DNA from: an uncultured Clostridia bacterium
GTDB taxonomy: Bacteria > Bacillota > Clostridia > Oscillospirales > Acutalibacteraceae
Reading direction: 5' to 3'
DNA length: 62,235 nt
Assembly: GCA_944380845.1 (NCBI GenBank)
Contig: CALWIU010000025.1
Span: forward strand, 1 to 62,235
Under the pieces are notes generated by a model. That model ran no database searches, was not told the origin of the DNA, and was given only the letters and a program-made list of their open reading frames with translations. Positions 28,928-38,534 of this stretch are shown piece after piece (position 1 is the first letter of the stretch; each line of letters starts with the position of its first letter). Made by a program: the position numbers and the translations under genes.

Positions 28928-29406
28928 ACCTTCCAGCCGAACTAACCAATATGGTTATGATCGAAGACCGCAAAAAGGAAATGCTGCTGGTTCAGCGCCG
29001 CCGCCTGTACTGGACGGGACTTTCCTTCCCCGGCGGCCATGTGGAAGCCGGTGAAAGTTTTTATGATTCCGCTGTCCGAGAGGTCAAAGAGGAAACCGGA
29101 CTGGATGTACAAGACCTTCGCTTTTGCGGCGTTATCCACTGGTTTGACCGAATCAAAGGCGAACGGTATCTGGTTTTTCTTTACAAAACCGATCACTTTT
29201 CCGGCGAACTGCTTCCCGAAACCCAGGAAGGGGAAGTTTTCTGGATGCCGACGGCACAGCTGCGCGACCGGGAAAAAAGAGCAAAGCTCCCCCTTTCTCC
29301 GCATTTTGACACCTATCTCGATCTTTTCTTTCAGGAGGAAAAAAGCGAAGCCTTTGCCGTTTATTCATCCGACGGGACAGATCCGGGTTTACTGGTCATA
29401 AAATAA
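28924..29406 (+). CDS. NUDIX hydrolase (MutT-like)
   Basis: 160 residues. The Nudix box is intact at residues 38-60 (GHVEAGESF, then REVKEETGL), and the Glu residues that bind metal are in REVKEE. The preceding LSFPGG is typical of 8-oxo-dGTP or related nucleotide diphosphatases. The substrate is uncertain. ATG overlaps the mscL TGA as ATGA, indicating translational coupling. Confidence 0.9.
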   Translation: MNLPAELTNMVMIEDRKKEMLLVQRRRLYWTGLSFPGGHVEAGESFYDSAVREVKEETGLDVQDLRFCGVIHWFDRIKGERYLVFLYKTDHFSGELLPETQEGEVFWMPTAQLRDREKRAKLPLSPHFDTYLDLFFQEEKSEAFAVYSSDGTDPGLLVIK

Positions 29407-29420
29407 TTTGAGGTGATTTC

Positions 29421-30314
29421 ATGAAAGATATCTTAATCAATTTTTTCAAAGGTCTTTGGACCGGCGGCACCATGACGGTTCCCGGCGTCAGCGGCGGATC
29501 CATGGCGATGATTTTGGGCGTTTACGACCGGCTGGTGTATTCGGTCAGTCACATTTTTAAAGATTTCAAAAAAAGTTTTTTATTCCTTCTGCAATTCGGA
29601 TTGGGCGGCGTTCTGGGCTTTTTCCTGTTCGCCGGTTTCATTTCCCGCCTGCTGGAAAATCCGACCATGAGCATTCCCCTGCACTTTTTCTTCCTCGGCG
29701 CGGTAGCGGGCGGCATTCCGATCATTTTTAAAAGCGCGCAGGTCAAGAAGTTTTCCGCAGGCTGTATTTTATTTCCCATTATCGGCATTGTCTGTGTGGT
29801 GCTGATCTCCTTTTTACCGGAGGGGCTGTTCTCCGTCAATTCCTCCGACGGGATGGTCAAGTTTATTCTGTTGCAGCTGTTCGGCGGCTTTATCATCGCT
29901 TTTGCGCTGGTTCTGCCGGGTATCAGCACCTCGCAAATGCTCAATATGCTGGGCATCATGGATGAACTGTACGCCGTGATTGACGCGCGGGACATCATGG
30001 GGCTGCTCAAATACATTCCGCTTGCGATCGGCGGCGTGGTCGGAACCTTTGTCATTGCAAAAATTCTGGAACCTGCCATGGAGAAATTCCCGCAAGCGAC
30101 CTACCTGATTATTTTCGGGTTCCTGCTCGGCTCCCTGCCGGAGCTTTTGACCGGCGTGGACTTTGCAAAAGGCAGTACGCTTTCCTGGATATTAAGCGTG
30201 GTTGCCGTGGCGGCGGGCTTTGCTGCGTTATACTTCATGTCGAGGCTGGAGATCAAGCGGATCGAAGCAGCGAACCAAACCAAAGAAGCATCCGCAAAAG
30301 AATCCGACAAATAA
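29421..30314 (+). CDS. DUF368 polytopic membrane protein
   Basis: 297 residues with about eight transmembrane helices. The family starts with KGLWTGGTMTVPGVSGGSMA, a conserved Gly-rich stretch, and has a repeated Gly/Pro motif near VLPGISTSQMLNMLG, which suggests an internal two-fold repeat. DUF368 proteins have recently been linked to undecaprenyl-phosphate recycling. If that applies here, it would support cell-wall and glycan lipid-carrier turnover; the link is by family only. GAGGTG precedes the ATG, and the gene follows the nudix gene by 14 nt. Confidence 0.88.
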   Translation: MKDILINFFKGLWTGGTMTVPGVSGGSMAMILGVYDRLVYSVSHIFKDFKKSFLFLLQFGLGGVLGFFLFAGFISRLLENPTMSIPLHFFFLGAVAGGIPIIFKSAQVKKFSAGCILFPIIGIVCVVLISFLPEGLFSVNSSDGMVKFILLQLFGGFIIAFALVLPGISTSQMLNMLGIMDELYAVIDARDIMGLLKYIPLAIGGVVGTFVIAKILEPAMEKFPQATYLIIFGFLLGSLPELLTGVDFAKGSTLSWILSVVAVAAGFAALYFMSRLEIKRIEAANQTKEASAKESDK

Positions 30315-30324
30315 CCTTCTTGCC

Positions 30325-30363
30325 AAAAAAACCGGAAGCAAAATAGCTGCTTCCGGTTTTTTT
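30325..30363. terminator. Bidirectional terminator
   Basis: Stem ACCGGAAGCA/TGCTTCCGGT (30331-30357) with A-run on one side and T-run on the other; it ends both the DUF368 gene and the convergent GH2 gene. Confidence 0.85.
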
Positions 30364-30377
30364 ATGTAGATTGATCT

Positions 30378-32630
30378 TTACGGTTTTTTGATTTGGGAAA
30401 GCTGCTCGCTGACCCAGACCTTGGTATTTGCCGGCAACCGGCTGCCCGCCATATCAAAGACCTTGGAGACGGTAAAGCCCTTCGCCATGCTCAGCATTCC
30501 CTTGTTGATATTCATATTCAGCGCTTTCCCCGCCATCGCGATCATCTCGCTGATGAATTTTTCTCCATCCGGGGTTTTCATAATATCGCCGATCTTATCG
30601 TCCAGCGTAAAATACCCTTCGCGCACGACGATCTCGGTGCCTTCGGTCGTCAGATCATCAAACCAGTTTTTGCCGTCGTTCTTTCCGCCGCCCTCCGGCA
30701 CATGATACGCCGGATTCGGCTCGGTGACGCGCTGTATCTTCATGCTGTCCGAACAGCCGTCGGCTTTCGCTTCAATCAGCGTTTCTCCGACTTGTTTCAG
30801 CGGAACCTTTTCAAAGACAAAAACCGTTTCGCCTGTCAGCTCAGCAAATTCCTTACCCTCGACAAAAAGAGTGACCTTGGGAAGCGTTGAATACACCTTG
30901 ACCGTCGTTGTTTCTACCGCGCGGTCATGGTAACGCTTGCCGCAGAGATGGACAAACGGCTCTTTTGTCCATGCGGCCTTATACAGGTAAAAGGAATCCT
31001 TTTTCAGTTTACGGTCAAAGGATACCAGTCCCTTATTGTTTCTGCCTTTGACGCCGCCTTCATCGCGCATATCGCTGCCAAAATCAAACATATTCCAAAC
31101 ATGTGTGCTCCACAGGAAGGGACGGGTCGCAAAGGTTTTTATCATCTGCTCATGGTAATACGCCTGATAGTCTTCCGTATAATCCTGCATTTTCGGATTT
31201 TCGCTGTGATACGCCGGGATGCCCTCGGCGCCGTATTCGGAAAGGCCAAGGCAAACATCCGGGTTCTGCTTATGGAACGCATCAAGCCAGGGGCCGTTAT
31301 CCTCAACGCTGCCCATATACCAGCCAAAATAATGGTTATACGACAGGATATCCGTTAAATGATTCAGCGGACTGTCCATCTCCACCATCGAAAGGTTCGC
31401 CATGGTGGTCAGGCGCGTATCATCCAGATGATGACACAAATCATTCAGCGCATGTAAATTATCCATCAGCGCCTCCGACGCGCCGCCGATCGTGATTTCA
31501 TTTGCAATTCCCCAGCAAACAATGGACGGATGGTTATAGTTCTGTACAACCAGTTCCTTCATCTGCATGACGGTATTGGCGCGTGCGCCGGGGGTATCGG
31601 AAAATGCGGAAATAAACGGAATTTCCGCCCAGACAATCATGCCGTATTCGTCGCATAGATCATAAAAGGCCTGCGCATGCTGGTAATGCGCCAGCCGGAT
31701 GGTATTGGCGCCGATCTCGGCGATCAGCTCCATATCCTCTTTCTGCTCTTTTTCCGTGATCGCCCAGCCCATATTTTCGCGGTCCTGATGCCGCGCCACA
31801 CCGTGAAGCGCATAGGGCTTACCGTTCAGGAAAAATCCTTTTTGCGGATCAACGCGGAAACTGCGCACGCCGAACCGGGCGCTGACGCGGTCAATCACAA
31901 CGCCTGCGCTGACCAGCTGCGCTTCAGCGGTATACAGGAACGGATCGTTTCTGCCGTCCCACAAATGCGGTTTTTCCAGGCGGAAAACCGCCTCGGCATT
32001 GCGGTGGGACACTTCTTTTACCTCTCCATCCACCAGAAAACGCACGGTATCAATAATGGTTGTGCCGGTGCAATAGGCTTTCAGCGTAACCGTTGCCGTT
32101 CCGTCATCATTCAGCACCGGTTTGACATAAAATCCCTGATTGCCGTAATAATCCAAATCGAAATGCCGCTTCGGCACCACGATCAGTTTCACATTCCGGT
32201 AAATGCCGCCATAGAAGGTAAAATCCGCTGTCCGCGGGTACACATCGGCATGATCGCGGTTATCTGCCATCACGGCGATTTTTACCTTGCCGCGGCGAAT
32301 ATACGGCGTCAAATATACCCGAAAAGTGGAAAAGCCGCCGGTGTGCCGCGCAACAAAAACGCCGTTTGCGTACACTTCACAGCAAAGACTGACGCCCTCG
32401 AATTCCAGATACACATCCTCATCTTCACCGGGCAAAACATGAATGGTTTTCATATACCAGCAGGCATCGCGGTAATAATCCATTCCGCCGTCCTGCCCGT
32501 CCAGTGCGTTCCATGTATGCGGAAGCGTTACGGTCTGCCAGTCTTTTTTTGGCCGGGAAGGCGTTTTTCCCCGTTTCATCGGTCCTTTATGAAAAGACCA
32601 GCCGTCGTTGATAATGGTAATTTTTCTCAT
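30378..32630 (-). CDS. Glycoside hydrolase family 2 (beta-galactosidase/beta-glucuronidase type)
   Basis: 750 residues, no signal peptide, so probably cytoplasmic. An N-terminal jelly-roll domain (about 1-155), an Ig-like domain, then the TIM barrel from about 265. Acid/base Glu378 lies in IANE and nucleophile Glu465 in LSEYG. An NNKG motif resembling the Asn-x-Lys pair of glucuronidases follows, but many beta-galactosidases share a similar segment, so the sugar is not certain. A C-terminal helical extension (about 660-750) is not part of the usual family. The start overlaps the symporter stop by 4 nt, so the two genes act together. Confidence 0.9.
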   Translation of the reverse strand: MRKITIINDGWSFHKGPMKRGKTPSRPKKDWQTVTLPHTWNALDGQDGGMDYYRDACWYMKTIHVLPGEDEDVYLEFEGVSLCCEVYANGVFVARHTGGFSTFRVYLTPYIRRGKVKIAVMADNRDHADVYPRTADFTFYGGIYRNVKLIVVPKRHFDLDYYGNQGFYVKPVLNDDGTATVTLKAYCTGTTIIDTVRFLVDGEVKEVSHRNAEAVFRLEKPHLWDGRNDPFLYTAEAQLVSAGVVIDRVSARFGVRSFRVDPQKGFFLNGKPYALHGVARHQDRENMGWAITEKEQKEDMELIAEIGANTIRLAHYQHAQAFYDLCDEYGMIVWAEIPFISAFSDTPGARANTVMQMKELVVQNYNHPSIVCWGIANEITIGGASEALMDNLHALNDLCHHLDDTRLTTMANLSMVEMDSPLNHLTDILSYNHYFGWYMGSVEDNGPWLDAFHKQNPDVCLGLSEYGAEGIPAYHSENPKMQDYTEDYQAYYHEQMIKTFATRPFLWSTHVWNMFDFGSDMRDEGGVKGRNNKGLVSFDRKLKKDSFYLYKAAWTKEPFVHLCGKRYHDRAVETTTVKVYSTLPKVTLFVEGKEFAELTGETVFVFEKVPLKQVGETLIEAKADGCSDSMKIQRVTEPNPAYHVPEGGGKNDGKNWFDDLTTEGTEIVVREGYFTLDDKIGDIMKTPDGEKFISEMIAMAGKALNMNINKGMLSMAKGFTVSKVFDMAGSRLPANTKVWVSEQLSQIKKP

Positions 32631-34024
32631 TTTACTTTGCCCTTCTTTTTCTGATTCAATTGTTCCATAAAGGTTTCGTCGCCTTTTTTGTCGCCTAAGT
32701 TATACAAAACAAGCAGGAAAACAAAACACAATACGCAGCCCACAAAGGGGATCAGCCCCGTAGTGAAACGGACGCGGTCTGCGACCGTTGCCGCCTGTTG
32801 GGCAACGGTTAAATTTTCGTCATAGCCGGTCCACGCCAGCGCCAGAGCGGTGATGCCCTGCCCGACGCCCTGCGACGCGTTGCGGCAGAAAGAATAAATG
32901 GCGTAAATGGTGCCTTCCTCGCGCTTGCCGGACAGCTCCTCCTGATAATCAATGCAGTCGGATACCATCGCCCAGATCAAAACCATAAAGCAGCTTGTGC
33001 CCATCATGGCAATGCCGGCAAACGCCATCCAGGCGTAGGGGCTGGGAAGCGGGATAAAGGTGATGACCGCCGTACAGAGAATCGAAAGGATAAACGGATA
33101 GGTACAAACCTGTTTTTTGGTGAACCGGTGCAGCAGGGGTTTGGAAAGAAAGATGCCAACCACCATCGGCAGTCCACAGATCACAACGGCAATGGAAATC
33201 AGATCTGTATTTTTATAATACAGCATGAAAATATAATGCAGGTAACTGGTCAGCGTGTTCAGGCAGGAAATCTGTGCAATGGTGGCAAAGCACAAGCCCA
33301 AAAGCGGACGATTGCGGAAGAAAGCGCGCAGGGTGAAAAAGATATTGGTATTCTCCAGTTCCTCAGGAAGCGCTTTATCATCATGCACACGCTCTGTTAC
33401 CAGTTTTGTCAGCGCGGTAAAGGCAACAAGCCCCAAAATGCCCATGACCAAAACGATCCAGACAAAACGGCTGCCGACCGGATCGTCGTTTTGATCGTAA
33501 ATCAGTTTGGGCACCAGAATCATCAGCGGGATCTGCGCAAGCATGGCACCGACACTGCGGTAAGTGGAAAGGGACGCGCGCTGGTCGCCGTCTTTTGTAA
33601 TAACAGATTGCAGGGAACCATACGGCACATTGACCGCCGTATAGGCGATACCCCAGAAGAAATAGACCACCAGACAGTATACCACGCGGAACCAGTAATC
33701 CGTTCGCGAAATATCAACAAACAAAAGCACGCTTGTCACCAGCAGCGGGATGCAGCCCCAGCGGATCCACGGCAGGAACTTGCCGCCGTCCGTATGCTTT
33801 GCCCGGTCACAGAGTCTGCCGATGACAATATCGTTCATGGCATCCAGAATTTTGGAGATCAAAATGATGAACGCGTAATGCACGGGGTCGATGTGCATAC
33901 AGGTGACAAAAAACAACTGCATATAGTTGTTTGCAAAAGCAAAACTCATATTGCAGCCGAAGTCCCCTAAGCCATAACCGATCTTATCGCGCATGCCAAA
34001 GGGTTTGATTTCTTTTTTTTGCAC
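32627..34024 (-). CDS. Glycoside-pentoside-hexuronide (GPH) cation symporter
   Basis: About 465 residues with 12 transmembrane helices. Family markers at the N-terminus are IGYGLGDFGCNMSFA and the loop DRAKHTDGGKFLPWI. Related to MelB and UidB, which take up melibiose or glucuronides. The promoter at 34060-34088 forbids any start above about 34050; a GTG at 34024 is preferred, with GGGGAG upstream, but 34036 (GTG) or 33994 (ATG) are possible. It delivers the substrate for the coupled GH2 enzyme. Confidence 0.88.
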   Translation of the reverse strand: MQKKEIKPFGMRDKIGYGLGDFGCNMSFAFANNYMQLFFVTCMHIDPVHYAFIILISKILDAMNDIVIGRLCDRAKHTDGGKFLPWIRWGCIPLLVTSVLLFVDISRTDYWFRVVYCLVVYFFWGIAYTAVNVPYGSLQSVITKDGDQRASLSTYRSVGAMLAQIPLMILVPKLIYDQNDDPVGSRFVWIVLVMGILGLVAFTALTKLVTERVHDDKALPEELENTNIFFTLRAFFRNRPLLGLCFATIAQISCLNTLTSYLHYIFMLYYKNTDLISIAVVICGLPMVVGIFLSKPLLHRFTKKQVCTYPFILSILCTAVITFIPLPSPYAWMAFAGIAMMGTSCFMVLIWAMVSDCIDYQEELSGKREEGTIYAIYSFCRNASQGVGQGITALALAWTGYDENLTVAQQAATVADRVRFTTGLIPFVGCVLCFVFLLVLYNLGDKKGDETFMEQLNQKKKGKVK

Positions 34025-34059
34025 GCACAGAATCACTCTCCCCTTTCCCTTTTGGTAAC

Positions 34060-34088
34060 ATTCTAACAATTTCCACAAAAAAAGTCAA
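34060..34088 (-). promoter_or_regulatory. Promoter of the GPH symporter-GH2 operon
   Basis: TTGACT (34088-34083) and TAGAAT (34065-34060) with a 17-bp spacer. No operator was recognised; a controlling regulator is not adjacent. Confidence 0.65.
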
Positions 34089-34120
34089 TACATATCACCA
34101 GTTTTACGCAAAATCAGTAC

Positions 34121-34165
34121 AAAAAAGACCGTTTGCCGACAGAAGGGCGAAACGGTCTTTTTCCT
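34121..34165 (-). terminator. Terminator of clpX
   Basis: Stem AAGACCGTTT/AAACGGTCTT spanning 34125-34159, with an A-run before it (T-run on the minus strand). It lies about 20 nt past the clpX stop. Confidence 0.8.
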
Positions 34166-34183
34166 TTTTGGTGGTGTATTTGT

Positions 34184-35482
34184 TTAAATCGCCTTTTTCG
34201 GCGCGGGTTCCTCTTTGGTACGCTCAGGATTCAACAGCAGCTTGGGCGCTTCTTCCCCGCGGGCGCAGGCAGGTGTGATAATCACCTTTTCAATGGATCG
34301 GTCAGAGGGCGCGTCATACATAATGGGAATCAGGATATTTTCCGTAATGGAGCGAAGGCCTCTTGCGCCGGTTTTCTTTTCCAGCGCGAGATCGGCGATA
34401 GCTTCCAGCGCGCCGTCAGCAAACTCCAACTCAATATTATCCATCTCAAACAGGCTTTTATACTGTCTGGTGAGGGCGTTTTTCGGCTCGGAAAGAATGC
34501 GAACCAGTGCTTCGCGATCCAATCCGTGCAGAGGCGCAAGGACGGGAATTCTGCCGACGATTTCCGGGATCAGTCCATAACGAACCAGATCCTGCGGAAT
34601 GACATCCGCCATGACATCCTCAATCGCGATCTGCGATTTGCTTTTCACATCGGCGCCAAAACCGAGAGAAGAAACATTTTTTCGTTTTTCAACGATTTTT
34701 TCAATTCCGTCAAAGGCGCCGCCGCAGATAAAGAGGATATTGGAGGTATCGACCTGCAAAAATTCCTGCTGCGGATGCTTTCTTCCGCCGGTGGGCGGAA
34801 CATTTGCCACTGTGCCTTCCAAAATTTTCAGAAGCGCCTGCTGTACGCCCTCGCCGCTGACATCACGGGTGATGGACGGATTTTCACTCTTGCGGGCGAT
34901 TTTGTCGATCTCATCCACATAGATGATTCCTTTTTCTGCCCGCTCGATATCAAAATCAGCAGCCTGCACCAAACGCAGCAGAATGTTTTCCACATCTTCA
35001 CCGACATAGCCGGCCTCTGTCAGGGTCGTTGCGTCCGCAATGGCAAAAGGCACATCCAAAATTTTGGCAAGTGTCTGGGCAAGCATGGTTTTTCCCACGC
35101 CGGTCGGCCCCAAAAGAAGCACATTGCTTTTTTGGATTTCCACATCGGATTTGACGCCGTAGGTAATTCGTTTGTAATGGTTATAAACGGAAACGGCAAG
35201 GATTCGTTTCGCTTCGTCCTGACCGATCACATATTCGTCAAGCATTTGCTTGATTTCATGGGGTTTCGGAAGATTCCGTTTCACAGCGGGGGCGTTTTTG
35301 GCGCTCGGCCGGCGGCGCTCTTTGTAATCCGCTTCATCATCAATAATGGAACAGCACAAATCAATGCACTCGTCGCAGATATACACATTGGGACCCGCGA
35401 TCATCCGCATGACCTGATCCTGCGTTTTTCCGCAGAAAGAACAGCGAATGGTCTTTTCTTTTCCCTCGTCCTGTTTAGCCAA
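34184..35482 (-). CDS. clpX: ATP-dependent Clp protease ATP-binding subunit ClpX
   Basis: 432 residues. Unfoldase that feeds substrates to ClpP. N-terminal zinc-binding domain with Cys14, Cys17, Cys36 and Cys39. AAA+ module: Walker A GPTGVGKT near residue 120, Walker B IIYVDEID, and the pore loop GYVGEDV. The ClpP-contacting motif [11 protein letters not shown] sits at the usual place, which suggests the IGF-type loop is nearby. Starts with TTG after GGAGG. Tig-clpP-clpX order is the standard Bacillota layout. Confidence 0.97.
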   Translation of the reverse strand: MAKQDEGKEKTIRCSFCGKTQDQVMRMIAGPNVYICDECIDLCCSIIDDEADYKERRRPSAKNAPAVKRNLPKPHEIKQMLDEYVIGQDEAKRILAVSVYNHYKRITYGVKSDVEIQKSNVLLLGPTGVGKTMLAQTLAKILDVPFAIADATTLTEAGYVGEDVENILLRLVQAADFDIERAEKGIIYVDEIDKIARKSENPSITRDVSGEGVQQALLKILEGTVANVPPTGGRKHPQQEFLQVDTSNILFICGGAFDGIEKIVEKRKNVSSLGFGADVKSKSQIAIEDVMADVIPQDLVRYGLIPEIVGRIPVLAPLHGLDREALVRILSEPKNALTRQYKSLFEMDNIELEFADGALEAIADLALEKKTGARGLRSITENILIPIMYDAPSDRSIEKVIITPACARGEEAPKLLLNPERTKEEPAPKKAI

Positions 35483-35519
35483 AAGGACTCATCCTCCTAT
35501 ACTCTGGTGTCAGACAAAA

Positions 35520-36092
35520 TCAAAGAACCTTATCGATCAGCCCGTATTCCAGCGCTTCCTGAGCGGACATATAATTATCGCGGTCCGTATCGAGCGCGAT
35601 CTGCTCGATGGGCTTTCCGGTATTTTCGGAAAGGATTCGATTGAGTTTATCTTTGATCTTCAAAATATGGTCGGCGACGATCTTCATATCGGACGCCTGC
35701 CCGCGGGAACCGCCGGACGGCTGATGAATCATGATCTCGCTGTTGGGCAGGGCATAGCGTTTGCCTTTGGCGCCTGCCGCCAGAAGGAACGCACCCATGG
35801 AAGCCGCCATACCCATACAAATGGTGGAGACATCGCATTTGATATAATTCATCGTATCAAAAATCGCGAAGCCAGCCGTCACACTGCCGCCGGGGCTGTT
35901 GATGTAAAGGCTGATGTCTTTTTCCGGATCCTGCCCTTCCAAATACAAAAGCTGCGCGACCACAACGCTCGCCGTAGCGTCGTTGACCTCATCGGATAAA
36001 ACGACAATGCGGTCGTTCAACAGGCGGGAAAAAATATCAAACGCTCTCTCGCCGCGATTGGTCTGTTCGACAACGGTAGGTACCAATGACAT
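35520..36092 (-). CDS. clpP: ATP-dependent Clp protease proteolytic subunit
   Basis: 190 residues. Self-compartmentalised serine protease. The catalytic Ser98 lies in [10 protein letters not shown] and His123 in MIHQPSGG; the third residue is an Asp in the ALDTDRD segment. [10 protein letters not shown] is the conserved strand before the active site. No propeptide. The ribosome site is only AAAGAG. No CtsR or CIRCE box was seen upstream. Confidence 0.97.
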   Translation of the reverse strand: MSLVPTVVEQTNRGERAFDIFSRLLNDRIVVLSDEVNDATASVVVAQLLYLEGQDPEKDISLYINSPGGSVTAGFAIFDTMNYIKCDVSTICMGMAASMGAFLLAAGAKGKRYALPNSEIMIHQPSGGSRGQASDMKIVADHILKIKDKLNRILSENTGKPIEQIALDTDRDNYMSAQEALEYGLIDKVL

Positions 36093-36150
36093 GATGTATC
36101 AACTCTTTCTGTTTTATTCAGTCAATCACAATAAAATTCCAATATAGTCA

Positions 36151-36173
36151 AACCGGCGGCAGCGCCGCCGGCT
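36151..36173 (-). terminator. GC hairpin between tig and clpP
   Basis: Perfect 8-bp stem CCGGCGGC/GCCGCCGG with a 3-nt loop at 36153-36171. The sequence after it on the minus strand has only TTTGACTATATT, so it may attenuate rather than end tig transcription. Confidence 0.45.
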
Positions 36174-36271
36174 AAACTGATCACTCCACTTGCTGCCGCA
36201 CAAGACGCGCCGGGAATTTTCACGACATTGTAGTATAGTGCCGCGCTTCGGCGCTTATACATCCGAAAGGC

Positions 36272-37696
36272 TTATTCTTCAGATTTCTTTTCTGAATCGG
36301 CCTTTTTTTCTTCAGAAGCGGCCTTTTTTGCGCTTGTTTTTCTTGTGCGCTTCGGTTTTTCAGCGGGTGCTTCCTCAGCGGGTTTTTTCTCTTTTTCTTC
36401 CTCAGCGGGTTTGGGATCGATGCGTTTTACATTGTCGCGAACGAATTCCGCTGTTTTACGGAACAGCAATTCTTCTTTGACTGCGTCTTCGCTGACAGCT
36501 TTTTTGACTTCTTCCACATCCATCGAATAGGCGTCAGCCATCTTCGCATATTCAGCAGCCAGATCTTCGTCAGAAACGGTAATGTTTTCATCTTTTGCGA
36601 TTTTTTCCAGCGCCAGGTCTACACGAACATCTTCCTGCGCTTTGGGACGGTACTGCTCACGCAGAGCCGAAACATCCCCGCCGAAGAGCTTGGCATAAGC
36701 GTCAAGGCTGTAGCCCTGCATCTGCAAACGATATTCCATCTCACGCATACTTCTGTCGATGGCGCTTTCGATCATCGCGTCGGGGATCGAAGCCTCGACC
36801 AGCTTGGCAAGCGCTTCCAGAGAATGGTTGAGCAACTGCCGGTCAGCAGCCTCTGCGCGGTCTTTTTCAAGTTTTTCACGGGTATTGGCTTTCAGCTCGT
36901 CCAGCGTGTCAAACTCGCTGACATCCTTCGCAAAATCATCATCCAGTTTGGGCAGTTCCTTGATCTTCAAAGCCTTCAGCGTGACTTTGAACACTGCGTC
37001 CTTTCCGGCGAGATTTTCCGCATACTGTTCAGGGAAGGTCACATTGACATCAAAGCTGTCGCCGACAGCATGGCCGACGATCTGCTCTTCAAAGCCGGGA
37101 ATAAAGGTTCCGCTGCCCAAAGTCAGGTCATAATCTTCCCCTTTGCCGCCGTCAAAAGCAACGCCGTCCGTAAAGCCTTCAAAATCGATGTTGGCAATAT
37201 CGCCGTCCTGCGCATTTCTGCCGTCGACATCGATCATACGGGCGTTTTCTTCCTGCATATGGGAAAGTTCATGCTCCACATCCTCATCGGTTACCGGTGC
37301 GGCGGCTTCACTTTCCACTTCCATGCCCTTATACTCACCCAGTTGGATTTCGGGTTTGGAAGCTACTTTCACTTTCAGTTCAACGCCGTCTTTGCCAATG
37401 GAAACAATATCCAAATCAAAAGGAGCGGAGACAGCGTCAACGCCGGATTCCTTCAGCGCTTCGGAATAAGCGGTGGGGAACACATCGTCCAGCGCGTCTT
37501 CATAAAACACGCCGGTGCCGTACAGCTTCTCAATGAAGGCACGGGGCGCTTTGCCCTTGCGGAAGCCGGGAACATTGATCTTATTTTTTTGTTTGAGATA
37601 AACCTGATTGACAGCCGCCTCAAATGTCGCGCCATCCACGGTAACGGTAAGGGTATACTCGTTCTCGCCGGTCTTTTCTGATACTTTCAGAGCCAT
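36272..37696 (-). CDS. tig: Trigger factor
   Basis: 474 residues. Ribosome-associated folding chaperone with prolyl isomerase activity. N-terminal ribosome-binding signature VPGFRKGKAPRAF (residues 39-51), the FKBP-type domain around 150-245 (DGDIANIDFEGFTDGV), and a helical C-terminal substrate cradle. Odd: a charged tail of about 50 residues (425-474) made almost only of Lys, Glu, Ala, Pro, Arg and Ser, absent in most relatives. GGAGG upstream of the ATG. Confidence 0.96.
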   Translation of the reverse strand: MALKVSEKTGENEYTLTVTVDGATFEAAVNQVYLKQKNKINVPGFRKGKAPRAFIEKLYGTGVFYEDALDDVFPTAYSEALKESGVDAVSAPFDLDIVSIGKDGVELKVKVASKPEIQLGEYKGMEVESEAAAPVTDEDVEHELSHMQEENARMIDVDGRNAQDGDIANIDFEGFTDGVAFDGGKGEDYDLTLGSGTFIPGFEEQIVGHAVGDSFDVNVTFPEQYAENLAGKDAVFKVTLKALKIKELPKLDDDFAKDVSEFDTLDELKANTREKLEKDRAEAADRQLLNHSLEALAKLVEASIPDAMIESAIDRSMREMEYRLQMQGYSLDAYAKLFGGDVSALREQYRPKAQEDVRVDLALEKIAKDENITVSDEDLAAEYAKMADAYSMDVEEVKKAVSEDAVKEELLFRKTAEFVRDNVKRIDPKPAEEEKEKKPAEEAPAEKPKRTRKTSAKKAASEEKKADSEKKSEE

Positions 37697-37748
37697 TTTT
37701 CATAACCTCCGGTTTAATCTGTTGATCTTTGTTGGATATAACCGTGAT

Positions 37749-37777
37749 ATTATAGCAGATTCTTTTGAGAATTTCTA
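37749..37777 (-). promoter_or_regulatory. Promoter of tig
   Basis: TAGAAA (37777-37772) and TATAAT (37754-37749) with a 17-bp spacer. The -35 is weak, the -10 perfect. Confidence 0.55.
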
Positions 37778-37801
37778 CTGTTTTTTTAAGATTTTCCGGA
37801 A

Positions 37802-38500
37802 TCATTCAGATTTCTCAATCAATTTCGGGCAAAAAGAGAGAAAATCCGCTGAAACCAGAGAGAAGGTGATGCCATCGCGGGTAAATTTTTGATATCTGCC
37901 GGTGCGCTCTCCGTGCATATGTCCGAAAAAGCAGCGGCGGATCTCATATTCGAGCAAAACGGAATAGATCTCGTCACAAACGCTTTCGCCGTCGTCATAA
38001 AAGGGCGGATAATGCAGAAAGACCACCGGTTCCAGTCCCGTCTGCAACGCCTTTTGGATCGACAGGCGAAGTCTGCCTGCCTCTCGCCGGATGACCTTGC
38101 CGCCATCCGCTTTTTCCTCCGCGCCCCAGCCTCTGGTTCCGCAAACGGCGATGCGTTCCGCCTCGACTGCATTGTTAAACAGGAAGGTCAGCGACAGCAA
38201 ACCGAATTTCTCCTTCGCTTCTTCCAGCTTTTTCATGGTCACCCACCAATAGTCGTGGTTGCCTTTAAGCAGGATCTTTCTGCCGGGCAGCTCATGAAGA
38301 AAGCGAAGATCTGCCGCAGCCTGTTCAATATCCATCCCCCAGGAGATATCCCCGGGGATCACAACGGTGTCGTCCGGCTGCACCAGCCGACGCCAATTGC
38401 TTTCAAGGCGCGACACATAATCCTGCCATCCGGGAAAAACATCCATCGGCTTATCGCAGGCAAAAGAAAGATGTGTATCGCCGATTGCAAATACTGCCAT
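37802..38500 (-). CDS. Metallophosphoesterase
   Basis: 232 residues. Calcineurin-like fold: MAVFAIGDTHLS (GDxH), VVIPGDISWG (GD), LLKGNHDYWW (GNHD) and GHMHGE (GHxH), complete set of metal ligands. The length matches the clostridial YkuE/CpdA-like small cytoplasmic group. The substrate is unknown. GGAGG lies 7 nt before the ATG at 38500. Confidence 0.92.
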   Translation of the reverse strand: MAVFAIGDTHLSFACDKPMDVFPGWQDYVSRLESNWRRLVQPDDTVVIPGDISWGMDIEQAAADLRFLHELPGRKILLKGNHDYWWVTMKKLEEAKEKFGLLSLTFLFNNAVEAERIAVCGTRGWGAEEKADGGKVIRREAGRLRLSIQKALQTGLEPVVFLHYPPFYDDGESVCDEIYSVLLEYEIRRCFFGHMHGERTGRYQKFTRDGITFSLVSADFLSFCPKLIEKSE

Positions 38501-38534
38501 GGTATTCCTCCGGAATTGCCCTTTCGTCAAAAAA

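Noticed and set aside
34133-35644. Long plus-strand open frame opposite clpX
   Set aside because: Antisense of clpX; residue composition (many Phe, His, Arg) is that of a reverse reading.
36093-36150. CtsR or CIRCE heat-shock box before clpP
   Set aside because: Only a half-site like GTCAAA was found; no pair or inverted repeat matches.
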